A stretch of DNA of 64,000 bases from Halorhabdus tiamatea SARL4B (GTDB lineage: Archaea > Halobacteriota > Halobacteria > Halobacteriales > Haloarculaceae): positions 992,001 to 1,056,000 of the forward strand of contig NC_021921.1 of NCBI RefSeq assembly GCF_000470655.1. Reading direction: 5' to 3'. A program made the translations under genes and the position numbers. The notes beneath the pieces are model-generated. The model was not told where the DNA came from, ran no database searches, and saw nothing but the letters and a program-made list of their open reading frames with translations. Shown here piece by piece: positions 1 to 7,906 of the stretch (position 1 is the first letter of the stretch; each line of letters starts with the position of its first letter).

Positions 1-300
1 CACCCGTCGCTCGCGTTCCGGGCCGTCGAGTGGCAGGTCCTCGCCGAGGTTCGTCGCGACCATCCCGCAGCCGACGTCGACGCCGACGATGTTGGGGACG
101 ATGCGATCCGGCAGCGGCATGGTGAACCCGATCGGCGCGCCCGAACCGACGTGGGCGTCGGGCATCATCCGGATCGGCTCGGTGAACGCCGGGTGATCGA
201 CGAGCGTCCGGACCTGCTCGAGACAGTTCTCCTCGATGAGCGACTCCTCGTCGACGAGAAACGTTGCAGTCGTGTGTTCGCCTGCGATTTCGATTGGCAT
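1..300 (-). CDS. rtcB: RtcB-family RNA ligase, N-terminal part (cut by window edge)
   Basis: The first 100 codons are visible, starting at the ATG read from 300. The translation contains MPDAHVGSGAPIGFTMPL and then VPNIVGVDVGCGM. This matches the RtcB (COG1690) pattern in which Asp and Cys of the D-V-G-C-G segment bind the catalytic manganese. Family members join RNA ends with 2',3'-cyclic phosphate or 3'-phosphate to 5'-OH ends, using GTP, in tRNA splicing and RNA repair. The rest of the gene lies outside the window. A small gene (364-606) sits 63 nt upstream on the same strand and may share its transcript. Confidence 0.85.
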   Translation of the reverse strand, partial: MPIEIAGEHTTATFLVDEESLIEENCLEQVRTLVDHPAFTEPIRMMPDAHVGSGAPIGFTMPLPDRIVPNIVGVDVGCGMVATNLGEDLPLDGPERERRV

Positions 301-363
301 GGATATCACGTCGTTGGTGGGTGAGAGAGTGTTCGATGGAGCGTTTCGACAGTCAGTGCCGGC

Positions 364-606
364 TCACTCGTCCGGTCGGTCGATGCCGTGTTCCAGATCG
401 TCGAGATCGCGTTCGAGTCGGTCGACGTGGGCTTCGAGTGCCTCGACGTCCATCAACGCGAGGCGAAGATGTGCCTCGTCGCGGTCCGGCATCAGCGGCA
501 GCCGACTCGTTGTCGTCCCCGGTTCGTCCGGAGATCCGGCGCGTTTGCGGATCAATTCCTCGCGTGCCGCACGGAGTTCCCGGCGGAGGAGTTCTGCGTC
601 TTTCAT
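364..606 (-). CDS. Small acidic coiled-coil hypothetical protein (80 aa)
   Basis: The family is not recognised. The 80-residue product is acidic and rich in Glu, Arg and Leu, with two heptad-like helical stretches (about residues 4-22 and 43-72) separated by a Pro/Ser-containing linker. That composition fits a haloarchaeal cytosolic protein better than a shadow frame. It ends 63 nt before the rtcB start on the same strand, so co-transcription with RNA repair is plausible but unproven. Confidence 0.6.
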   Translation of the reverse strand: MKDAELLRRELRAAREELIRKRAGSPDEPGTTTSRLPLMPDRDEAHLRLALMDVEALEAHVDRLERDLDDLEHGIDRPDE

Positions 607-791
607 GGTTGGTAACGCTGCCGTGGTACAGCTCGCTACGGCCCGGACGGGCTCGCGCGAACCGTTTCACCGGCAGCGTCTGGATCCTTTCGTAGATCGA
701 GGCATGTGATAGCCGTAGCGAGTGGTTTGGTAAGTACTTTCTGTCGATTCGATACATTCTCTCGGCTGTACGGTACTGCCTGGTGGGTGCA

Positions 792-1235
792 TTACTCTGT
801 CTGAGCATCTGATGCACCTTCGAGAAGCAACTTGACTACGTGCTCGTCGCCGCAGGACGAACATGCCACGAGCGCGAGCGGAAGGTCCTCGCCGGCGATC
901 AACTGACCACCACATTTTGGGCAGGACATCCCGAGCGCGAGCCGCTTTCGCTTCCGAGCACGCCGCATCCGATCGCGAATCAGCCACTCGCGCTCGCGCT
1001 CGAGAGCTGCCATCTCCTCGGGATTGGCCCTGGCGTAGCCGACGGCTGCCTGGACCTGCTCAATGCGAAGGTGGGAGTATACTTCCTCGGCGATCTGCTC
1101 GATCGACTTCTCTTGCTGATAGTGGGTCCAAATGTGGTGGACACCGATGCGATGGCCGTCGAGTCGCGGCTGGCCGCCGAGCTGGTCGTCCCGGACGATC
1201 GCTGCGGGCGCGTCGGACTGTTCGTGTTCACTCAT
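792..1235 (-). CDS. DUF433-type HTH protein with C-terminal zinc ribbon
   Basis: The 147-aa product starts MSEHEQSDAP; a longer frame exists upstream, but this start overlaps the preceding gene's end by 8 nt, suggesting translational coupling. Residues about 16-65 match the DUF433 pattern (GGQPRLDGHRIGVHHIW, then SIEQIAEEV), a small HTH domain common in antitoxins. The C-terminal part adds CPKCGGQL and CSSCGDEH, a four-cysteine zinc ribbon. DUF433 proteins normally pair with a DUF5615 PIN-like toxin, as at 19892-20529, but no toxin is visible here, so a role as a regulator or orphan antitoxin is inferred. Confidence 0.7.
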   Translation of the reverse strand: MSEHEQSDAPAAIVRDDQLGGQPRLDGHRIGVHHIWTHYQQEKSIEQIAEEVYSHLRIEQVQAAVGYARANPEEMAALEREREWLIRDRMRRARKRKRLALGMSCPKCGGQLIAGEDLPLALVACSSCGDEHVVKLLLEGASDAQTE

Positions 1236-1524
1236 GTGTTGCTGGATCGAGCCACGAGCGTTCCCGTATCGTCCACTCCTCGCCACAGGACTCGCAGGTG
1301 AGCGGACCACCAAAACCATCCATCACGAGATCGCCACCACAGGTGGGACAGCCTGCGGACGTATCGCGCCCGATGGGCACGAGCAGGAGCCGGAATGCGG
1401 TGTCACAGTCGGGACAGTGAAGTGTTCGGTCGGTGACGTCGTCTTCGTTGCTCACAGTCGCGTCGCAGTCCGGACAGCTGAGAGGCATCACACCGGCTTC
1501 CGAATCGTCGTGCACGCAACTCAC
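1228..1524 (-). CDS. Small double zinc-ribbon protein
   Basis: A 98-aa acidic protein with four CxxC pairs (CPDC, CPDC, CPTC, CESC), which would make two zinc ribbons. The GTG start at 1524 overlaps the upstream stop codon as GTGA. An ATG at 1488 (MPLSCPDCD) is an alternative that keeps all cysteines. It is the middle gene of a tightly overlapping trio (1820 down to 792). Such mini zinc ribbons in haloarchaea often mediate nucleic-acid or protein contacts, but nothing here identifies a partner. Confidence 0.65.
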   Translation of the reverse strand: MSCVHDDSEAGVMPLSCPDCDATVSNEDDVTDRTLHCPDCDTAFRLLLVPIGRDTSAGCPTCGGDLVMDGFGGPLTCESCGEEWTIRERSWLDPATHE

Positions 1525-1820
1525 GGGGGATCCACCTCCGCAAGCACATCCACGCCAGCGTGATCGGCGAGACGATCCCGAAGTGCCGAATCCGACACCG
1601 ACGCCGTCTCGACCGTGGCCGTCGCTCTCACGCGCGTCGCCGAGAGTCCCGGTTCGATTCCGTGGAGTTCGTCGATAGTCGCCCGGACTACCCCACTGGT
1701 GCGTCTCAGTCGCCGTTCGGCGTCGGTCACGAGATCCACAGCCCCGTCGTTGGGAACGCGGATCGCGACCCTGATCGTCGTCGTTCGCGGTGCGGTCTTG
1801 CCGTTGTCAGTAACTGTCAT
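1521..1820 (-). CDS. Hypothetical protein, first gene of an overlapping trio
   Basis: About 100 aa, starting MTVTDNGKTAPR (an ATG five codons upstream, at 1835, is also possible). The body has alternating hydrophobic residues (TIRVAIRVP, VRATIDELHGI, TRVRATATVET) suggesting an alpha/beta fold, but no family was recognised. Its stop overlaps the next gene's start by four bases, and all three genes run the same way, so an operon is likely. The structured repeat at 1867-2191 lies directly upstream and may separate the gene from its original promoter. Confidence 0.55.
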   Translation of the reverse strand: MTVTDNGKTAPRTTTIRVAIRVPNDGAVDLVTDAERRLRRTSGVVRATIDELHGIEPGLSATRVRATATVETASVSDSALRDRLADHAGVDVLAEVDPP

Positions 1821-1866
1821 TGATGGATTCTCCATTGAGTGATGCCTTCGCTGGCTGAGCAAGGTG

Positions 1867-2191
1867 GTGTTTAGGTAAGCGAGTCGCGGCTGAGAACAGC
1901 CAGAAAGCCCCGAGGCGGTCGGCGACGGCGCGCACGGGCAAGCACTGTAGCGAGGGAGCGCGCGACCGAGCGAAGCGCGCAGCCGGCGCACCGAGCCGAC
2001 CGCCTCGCCCCTTTCAGTCCCGCCCATGCCGGCTGACCAACCGGCCCCGGGTGGGACTGAAAGGGGCGAGTGGCTCCGGGACGACGGCCGACGCTTAGCA
2101 CCGCAACGCAGTGAGGAGCGCAGCGAGGGCCTCGACCGGAGCCACTCGGGGCTTTCTGGCTGTTGTAACCGATTCCTGCGAAACGAAACCA
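1867..2191. repeat. Long structured repeat, copy 1 (three-arm inverted-repeat element)
   Basis: A 325-bp element related to 27328-27627. Outer ends begin GTGTTT and end AAACGAAACCAC. Inside them lies a perfect 20-bp inverted repeat (1895-1914 with 2145-2164). Three further stem-loops follow: a variable stem (1912-1923 with 1995-2006, 12 bp perfect), a conserved stem (2007-2025 with 2049-2067, 19 bp with one wobble-type mismatch) and a third stem (2068-2079 with 2136-2147, 12 bp). The layout is a closing stem plus three arms. It creates several basic, non-haloarchaeal-looking frames that are best left unannotated. It could be a non-autonomous mobile element or a structured RNA or DNA. Confidence 0.8.
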
Positions 2192-2233
2192 CGATCTCGA
2201 ACCGGAATTCAAGGAGCTATCGGCACGCACGGT

Positions 2234-2638
2234 TCAGCTGAATCGTTCGAATCCCTCGAGTCGTCCATGTGTGAACGTCACCCGATATCGGACCAGCCCA
2301 TCGAGTGATTTGAAGGAATTGGTGATCTCGAACCGGCCGTGATAGTCGTCTCGCTCGCTCCAACCGTCGTGGACTCGATTGAGACAGCCGGCGAAGTAGC
2401 GGAAGTCATCCTCACCGACGTCATCACGGCTCGCGTAGGGTCGCTCCCCGGGCGGCACGTCTTCGAGGTGCCACTCCTCCTCGAGGAGTCGACCGTCGGC
2501 CGTGATTCGGAACGTTGTCATGCTCGGTCGATCGATACCTTTCGTCTGCCAGTCGACGTCCTCGCCAGGAGCACCCGTCTCAGGGTACTCGGGCAGATGG
2601 ACGTCATCGTATAGTTCGACTGTGTCGAAGAGGCCCAT
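2234..2638 (-). CDS. Conserved-looking hypothetical protein (134 aa)
   Basis: The product begins MGLFDTVELYDDVHLPEYPE; I chose this ATG over an upstream one because the residues before it are not acidic. It is rich in Asp, Glu and aromatics, with a TTFRITADGRLLEEEWHLEDV stretch and a C-terminal RYRVTFTHGRLEGF segment, suggesting a beta-rich fold. I do not recognise the family. No signal peptide or membrane segment is seen. It is transcribed away from the tRNA cluster and appears monocistronic. Confidence 0.65.
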   Translation of the reverse strand: MGLFDTVELYDDVHLPEYPETGAPGEDVDWQTKGIDRPSMTTFRITADGRLLEEEWHLEDVPPGERPYASRDDVGEDDFRYFAGCLNRVHDGWSERDDYHGRFEITNSFKSLDGLVRYRVTFTHGRLEGFERFS

Positions 2639-2922
2639 TGTCATCACCGCAATTGAGGCGGCCAGGATTCGGCCCTGCATGGTCTCGTGCTGTCGGAAGC
2701 ACGCACTGTTCAGCAGCTGTCCATCGCCACCGAGCGAGTGCGTTCAGCCGCACCCAGTCACGGCAGGGATGAATGGTGGTCACCTCGTTCCGTGGAAGTA
2801 CGCACCGTCGTCGGTGACACAGATTTCCACACGTCCGATCGTGTCGATGGCCGTTGTTTCACCGAGCGGGACGTGACGGAACGCTTCCACCTCACAGGAC
2901 GGACAGTCATTGGATGTCATCA

Positions 2923-3005
2923 CGCCGTGTCCCGGAGTCGAACCGGGAACCCATCGCAGGGACTGGCGTAGCAGGCCAGTGGGGTCACCATTCCCCAGAC
3001 ACGGC
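2923..3005 (-). tRNA. tRNA-Ser(GCU)
   Basis: On the minus strand the sequence folds as a class II tRNA. The acceptor GCCGTGT pairs with ACACGGC, the anticodon stem CTGGC/GCCAG carries loop CTGCTAC (anticodon GCT), the extra arm is CCC/GGG, and the T arm is CCCGG-TTCGACT-CCGGG. The discriminator is G (complement of 2923), as usual for serine tRNAs. No CCA is encoded and no intron is visible. It decodes AGC/AGU. Confidence 0.92.
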
Positions 3006-3009
3006 ACAC

Positions 3010-3080
3010 TGAGCCGACGAGGATTCGAACCTCGGTCCTGTGCGTCGATGTACAGATCCTCGTCCGTAAACGATCGGCTC
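3010..3080 (-). pseudogene. tRNA-like cloverleaf without a normal anticodon arm
   Basis: Five bases upstream of tRNA-Ser on the same strand lies a 70-nt sequence with a perfect 7-bp acceptor (GAGCCGA with TCGGCTC) and a perfect T arm (CGAGG-TTCGAAT-CCTCG). Positions 8-44 do not form a standard D arm or a 5-bp/7-nt anticodon arm. They can form a small TCGT/ACGA hairpin and an imperfect stem around ACATCGACGC. It may be a decayed tRNA, an integration-site relic, or a tRNA-like structural RNA. Confidence 0.5.
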
Positions 3081-3322
3081 ACGGGGACTGCCGAGCGTTC
3101 GGCAGTTGATCATCTAGCTGTACGACTGGTTCGACTGCGCAACCCCGACCTCTCGGTCATGGGTGCGCGTCTCATCGGAGAGGCGTACTTCGGGTGCTCC
3201 CGGGAATACCACACCGGAGCATGGAGGTTGCAGACCCTGCTGGGTCCGTCACCGCCGGACGATCACGATGATCGCCCCGGTGGAGTGCCTCCCTCGATGG
3301 GTATCCCCACGTGGCACCGCAG
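3081..3322. other. Non-coding stretch between tRNA-like genes
   Basis: I see no convincing gene here. Frames crossing it are basic and run through the tRNA genes. The segment may hold tRNA promoters or leaders. Confidence 0.4.
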
Positions 3323-3455
3323 TTGCCCCGGCCGAAATCGAACCGGCGACCTCCGGATTCAAAGTCCGGCGTCCCTCGCCGGGAGGCGGCCAGAACCCGC
3401 CTCCCGAACCCTGCCTCGCTCCGCTCGGCAGGACGCCAACGGAGACTCCGGGGCT
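3323..3455 (-). tRNA. tRNA-Gln(UUG)-like gene with enlarged D-loop
   Basis: The 3' half is a clear tRNA: anticodon stem CCGGA/TCCGG with loop CTTTGAA (anticodon TTG), a 5-nt variable loop, a T arm GCCGG-TTCGATT-TCGGC and a 3' acceptor CGGGGCA. The best 5' acceptor is AGCCCCG (3449-3455), giving six pairs and an A-A mismatch at the terminal pair. The D-stem would be GTCT/GGAC (3443-3446 with 3372-3375), leaving a D-loop of about 67 nt containing two strong hairpins. It may be a non-canonical intron, an insertion that killed the gene, or a wrong 5' pairing. The insert hairpins are CCTGCC/GGCAGG and a GGGAGGCGG/CCGCCTCCC pair. Confidence 0.5.
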
Positions 3456-3995
3456 CGGTGTAGCCGCAGATAGCGCGACGGGAATATTGGCTAGCGACTT
3501 CCGTTCGCTCAACGCGTACAGAGCCTGTTCGTCCAACATCGGAACGAACAGGACCACAGTGTCGCGAATCTCGAATCCCTCGCTCGCTTTGGCTGGTAGC
3601 CGAGCGAGCGCTGGGCGAAGATAGGCGACGATCCCGTGTTCCCCAGCCCCTGACGGGTAATCCGTATGGGGCCAGGTTATCCGGGCAAGAGCGTCCGACT
3701 GGCACCGGATTGTGTCGAACGCTCGTCGTCGAGTTCGACACGATCCCAGCGATTGTCGGCGACGCTCCCGGCATGCTGGCCGCGTCGATACTCGCCGAAG
3801 ACGCGACCCGCGGCTCCGCGAGAACGAGCACGCCGCGGGTTGGGGCGAGTGGCGACCATACTGGGAAACGCTCCGTTTGCGTGGGTTGGATCGGACGTCA
3901 TTGCTGGATATCGTGGCAATTGTATTAAAGGTAGTTGGAGTGTGAGTACCATAGGCACATCGGCAGGAGGGAACTATCAATTCCAATCTCACCGA
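3456..3995. other. About 540 bases without a supported gene
   Basis: Open frames exist on both strands, but none has haloarchaeal amino-acid use over its length. One minus frame between about 3460 and 3660 gives a protein-like patch (GFEIRDTVVLFVPMLDEQAL) that could be a relic of a gene once next to the tRNA, for example after integration. I could not identify it. Confidence 0.35.
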
Positions 3996-4000
3996 TATAC

Positions 4001-4010
4001 TTATAAATAA
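4001..4010 (+). promoter_or_regulatory. TATA box for the HTH-nucleotidyltransferase gene
   Basis: TTATAAATAA is centred about 26 nt upstream of the ATG at 4030. This is the usual archaeal distance from TATA box to transcription start, so the mRNA is probably leaderless. Confidence 0.6.
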
Positions 4011-4029
4011 TTCGGTGAAATAGGAATAT

Positions 4030-5685
4030 ATGAGGGAGGCGGCGTTACGGATCGTCGATCGTCTGCGGGACCGCTCCTACACGGTCGGCGAATTGGCCGA
4101 TGCGATCGGGAAGAGTCAGAGTTGGACGTCAGAGGTCGTCAGTGACCTCCAAGCGGAGCACCTCGTCGAACGAGTCGATGGCGTACAGCTGGCCAACACG
4201 TACGAAGCGACACTGCTTGCCGAACTCCTCGAGCGGTATGCACTCGAAAACGTGCTGACAGGGACGAAAGAGGAGATCCTCGCTGGGCTGTGTTCGGGAC
4301 CGAAGACGATCGCCGAGTTACAAACGGACGGCTTCGCGAAATCGACGGCGTACCGGCACCTCAGCGAGATTCGAGAAACGGGTGCGATCGCAAAAACGGA
4401 CGACGGCTATGCAATCACTGACGACACGCTCCGATCCCTCCTCGAAGCCAGAACCAGAACCACGCCGTTCGAAACTGCGTACCGCGCGAACGGCGAGCGA
4501 CTCGTCGCGACGAGCAAGGACGACGTAGCGGGGACGCCGACGGCGTTCTCGGCATTCACTCGATACGGGATCGACTATCACCCGGCGAAGACCTACGTCT
4601 ATCGGGGCGATCGCTCGCTTTCTCTCGAAGACGTGCTGATACATGCAGTGACCGTCGCGGAGACACGGAAACAGACGGCGATGGCTGGCGTCTTCTATCT
4701 CACGCATCGCGCGACTCTCGATGTCAACGACCTCTGGCGACTCGCAAATCAGTGGGATTGCGTCGAGAAATGGGCTGATCTCCTGGCGTACGTCGATCAA
4801 CGAACGGTCCATCAAGAAGATCTCTTTCTCCCATGGGAGGAGTTTATCGACATCGCACACGACTACGGCGTCTATCCCCGCGGTCACCATCCCGAGGACA
4901 GTCTTCAGAAGGGGCTCGAAGAACTCGGCGATCAACTCGAAACGACGGTCGACGTGTATCTCCTCGGAGGTGGCAACCTCATCTTGCGCGATTTGAAGGA
5001 CTCGACCAAGGATATCGATCTCGTCGTCGAAGACGGCCAGTCGTTCTTCGCGGTCGCCGAATCGCTGCAGGACCTGGGATACGAGGAACGTGGCGACCTG
5101 GAAACGGCATACGATCAACTCGACCCCAGCATTGTGCTGGAAAAGGAAGGGTTTCCGCGCTGGGACATCTTCGGTGAGTCGGTTGCCGGTCAGCTCCAGT
5201 TGACTGAGGCGATGATCGAGCGGTGTGACCAGTCCTTCGAGTACGGTGCTCTCCACGTGCATCTGCTCTCGCTGACCGATATCTTCCTGTTCAAATCGAT
5301 CACGGAGCGGGAGGGGGACCTCGAAGACGTCGCGTTGATCGCCAGGCAAGCCGATCTCGACTGGGAAGGCATCTTCGAAGAGATTAAAACACAGGAGGAC
5401 CGCACGGGCCGGCTCTTTTCGTTTGCCGTACTGGATACACTCGACGTACTCGAAGAGCGCTACGACATCGTCGCACCGATCACGGACCGATTCGTCTCGT
5501 ACTGTCTCGAGAACGCGTTGCTTGTGTCCCTCGAAGAGCCGAAGACGATCAGGGACCTGCGGACGGAACTGGACTTCCCCGACTACCGGATCTACAACAA
5601 ATTGAGACAACTCGAAGACGACGAGGAGATCACCGTCGATCGGAGTGGGCGACTCAACACGTACCGGCGAATCGAGACGAACTGA
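4030..5685 (+). CDS. Winged-helix / nucleotidyltransferase fusion protein
   Basis: 551 aa. Two winged-helix segments come first (about residues 1-60, YTVGELADAIGKSQSWTSEVV; and about 75-140, GPKTIAELQTDGFAKSTAYRHL). A middle region of unknown fold follows. Then there is a nucleotidyltransferase core near residues 310-345 (VYLLGGGNLILRDLKDSTKDIDLVV): a GG pair followed by K-D-I-D-L-V, the acidic metal-binding D-x-D of this superfamily. A last winged-helix-like segment (KTIRDLRTELDFPDYRIYNKL) closes the protein. The core resembles the substrate-handling NTases of AbiEii/MNT type, some of which are toxins or anti-viral, but no antitoxin gene is adjacent. It stands alone beside a tRNA cluster, a common site for acquired genes. 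Function is inferred only at superfamily level. Confidence 0.8.
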   Translation: MREAALRIVDRLRDRSYTVGELADAIGKSQSWTSEVVSDLQAEHLVERVDGVQLANTYEATLLAELLERYALENVLTGTKEEILAGLCSGPKTIAELQTDGFAKSTAYRHLSEIRETGAIAKTDDGYAITDDTLRSLLEARTRTTPFETAYRANGERLVATSKDDVAGTPTAFSAFTRYGIDYHPAKTYVYRGDRSLSLEDVLIHAVTVAETRKQTAMAGVFYLTHRATLDVNDLWRLANQWDCVEKWADLLAYVDQRTVHQEDLFLPWEEFIDIAHDYGVYPRGHHPEDSLQKGLEELGDQLETTVDVYLLGGGNLILRDLKDSTKDIDLVVEDGQSFFAVAESLQDLGYEERGDLETAYDQLDPSIVLEKEGFPRWDIFGESVAGQLQLTEAMIERCDQSFEYGALHVHLLSLTDIFLFKSITEREGDLEDVALIARQADLDWEGIFEEIKTQEDRTGRLFSFAVLDTLDVLEERYDIVAPITDRFVSYCLENALLVSLEEPKTIRDLRTELDFPDYRIYNKLRQLEDDEEITVDRSGRLNTYRRIETN

Positions 5686-5730
5686 CGGCAACCCACAACA
5701 CTCCAATACCCGCAGCCAAATCGTTCGGAC

Positions 5731-6333
5731 ATGCACGCGTCGCTTCGGATCGCCACGCCGGCGGACGCGGCCGCGATCCGGTCGATCTACGCACCATACG
5801 TGGAATCGACGGCGATCACCTTCGAGACAGAGATCCCGACGACAGAGGAGATGACCGATCGGATCGAGCAGACCCACGAGCAGTACCCGTGGCTGGTCTG
5901 TGAGACCGAGAACGAAGGCGTCGTCGGTTACGCGACGGCGAGTTCCCTCCGGTCGAAGGCGGCCTACGCCTGGGCGGTCGAGCTCACGGTCTACGTCACC
6001 GAGGACGTCCAGCAATCAGGCGTCGGCACTGCTCTGTACACAACGCTGCTCGAGATCCTCCGCGAGCAGGGCTACGTCGACGCGTACGCCGCGGTGACGC
6101 TGCCGAATACGGCGAGCGTCCGCCTCCACGAGAAGTTCGCGTTCGAGCCGGTGGGAACCTTTCCCGCGGCCGGGTACAAACAGGAATCGTGGCGCGACGT
6201 GCAGTGGTGGCATCGACAGCTGGGCGACCGACCGAGGGATCCGGATCCGCCAACACCGATGAGTGCCATGAGGGACTCGCCGGCGCTCGAAACGGCGCTC
6301 CGGACGGGTGAGGCGTCGCTTCGAGAGGGGTGA
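5731..6333 (+). CDS. GNAT N-acetyltransferase, phosphinothricin acetyltransferase-like
   Basis: 200 aa. Residues 5-160 match the PAT/YncA-type GNAT fold: IRPATPAD-like start (RIATPADAAAIRSIYAPYV), a central WLVCETENEGVVGYATAS strand, and a YVTEDVQQSGVGTALYTTLL segment containing the acetyl-CoA loop. The end (FAFEPVGTFPAAGYKQESWRDVQWW) is typical of the family. It would transfer acetyl from acetyl-CoA to a small amine such as an amino acid or its toxic analogue. The 40-residue C-terminal tail is not part of the domain. It starts 45 nt after the preceding gene on the same strand. Confidence 0.85.
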   Translation: MHASLRIATPADAAAIRSIYAPYVESTAITFETEIPTTEEMTDRIEQTHEQYPWLVCETENEGVVGYATASSLRSKAAYAWAVELTVYVTEDVQQSGVGTALYTTLLEILREQGYVDAYAAVTLPNTASVRLHEKFAFEPVGTFPAAGYKQESWRDVQWWHRQLGDRPRDPDPPTPMSAMRDSPALETALRTGEASLREG

Positions 6334-6391
6334 ACAACGACAACAGATTCGCCGGGTTTTGACTCCTTGCCGTCCGAACGACCGACCATGA

Positions 6392-6540
6392 ATGAGCGAT
6401 GAAGCGACTTCGCGGACGCGCTCGAATCGATGGCCGAGGAGTACACTGGCAAGCGGCGGGAGCATCTCCTGGACGCACGGGAGGACGCCGAGTTCGCAAA
6501 GCGCTCGGGACTCGGGCGACTCATAGCGGTAACAGCGCGG
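6392..6540 (+). pseudogene. 5' fragment of a small gene disrupted by the TnpB element
   Basis: After an ATG (MSDEA) and an apparent one-base loss, the frame reads DFADALESMAEEYTGKRREH and then a DAREDAEFAKRSGLGRL stretch, strongly acidic and haloarchaeal in style. It runs into the left end of the TnpB element. A short in-frame tail beyond the element (9594-9641) reads GFQAEFGDELDLGE and then stops, and is the likely other half. The intact protein would be roughly 60 aa; its function is unknown. Confidence 0.45.
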
Positions 6541-6653
6541 AAACCCACCCGTTCACGGGTGGGAGGAAGCGCGTCTGCTCCGTGCGACAATCGACTAACT
6601 ACGACAGAGCTGACTCCCCAACTCTTTTGAACTATCAAGCATACATATGATGT

Positions 6654-7904
<1,251 letters not shown>

Positions 7905-7906
7905 CC

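Noticed and set aside
1871-2230. Frames inside the structured repeat copy 1
   Set aside because: Products are basic, lack domains and arise from the inverted-repeat arms; similar frames occur in copy 2.
2780-3082. 100-codon minus frame over tRNA-Ser and the tRNA-like sequence
   Set aside because: It is a read-through of two tRNA-type structures.
3249-3992. 247-codon minus frame over the tRNA-Gln-like gene
   Set aside because: It reads through the tRNA itself and its composition is not haloarchaeal outside one short patch.
4318-6015. Long 565-codon minus frame opposite the winged-helix/nucleotidyltransferase gene
   Set aside because: It mirrors codons of the real plus-strand gene, has basic composition with no domain, and crosses into the GNAT gene.
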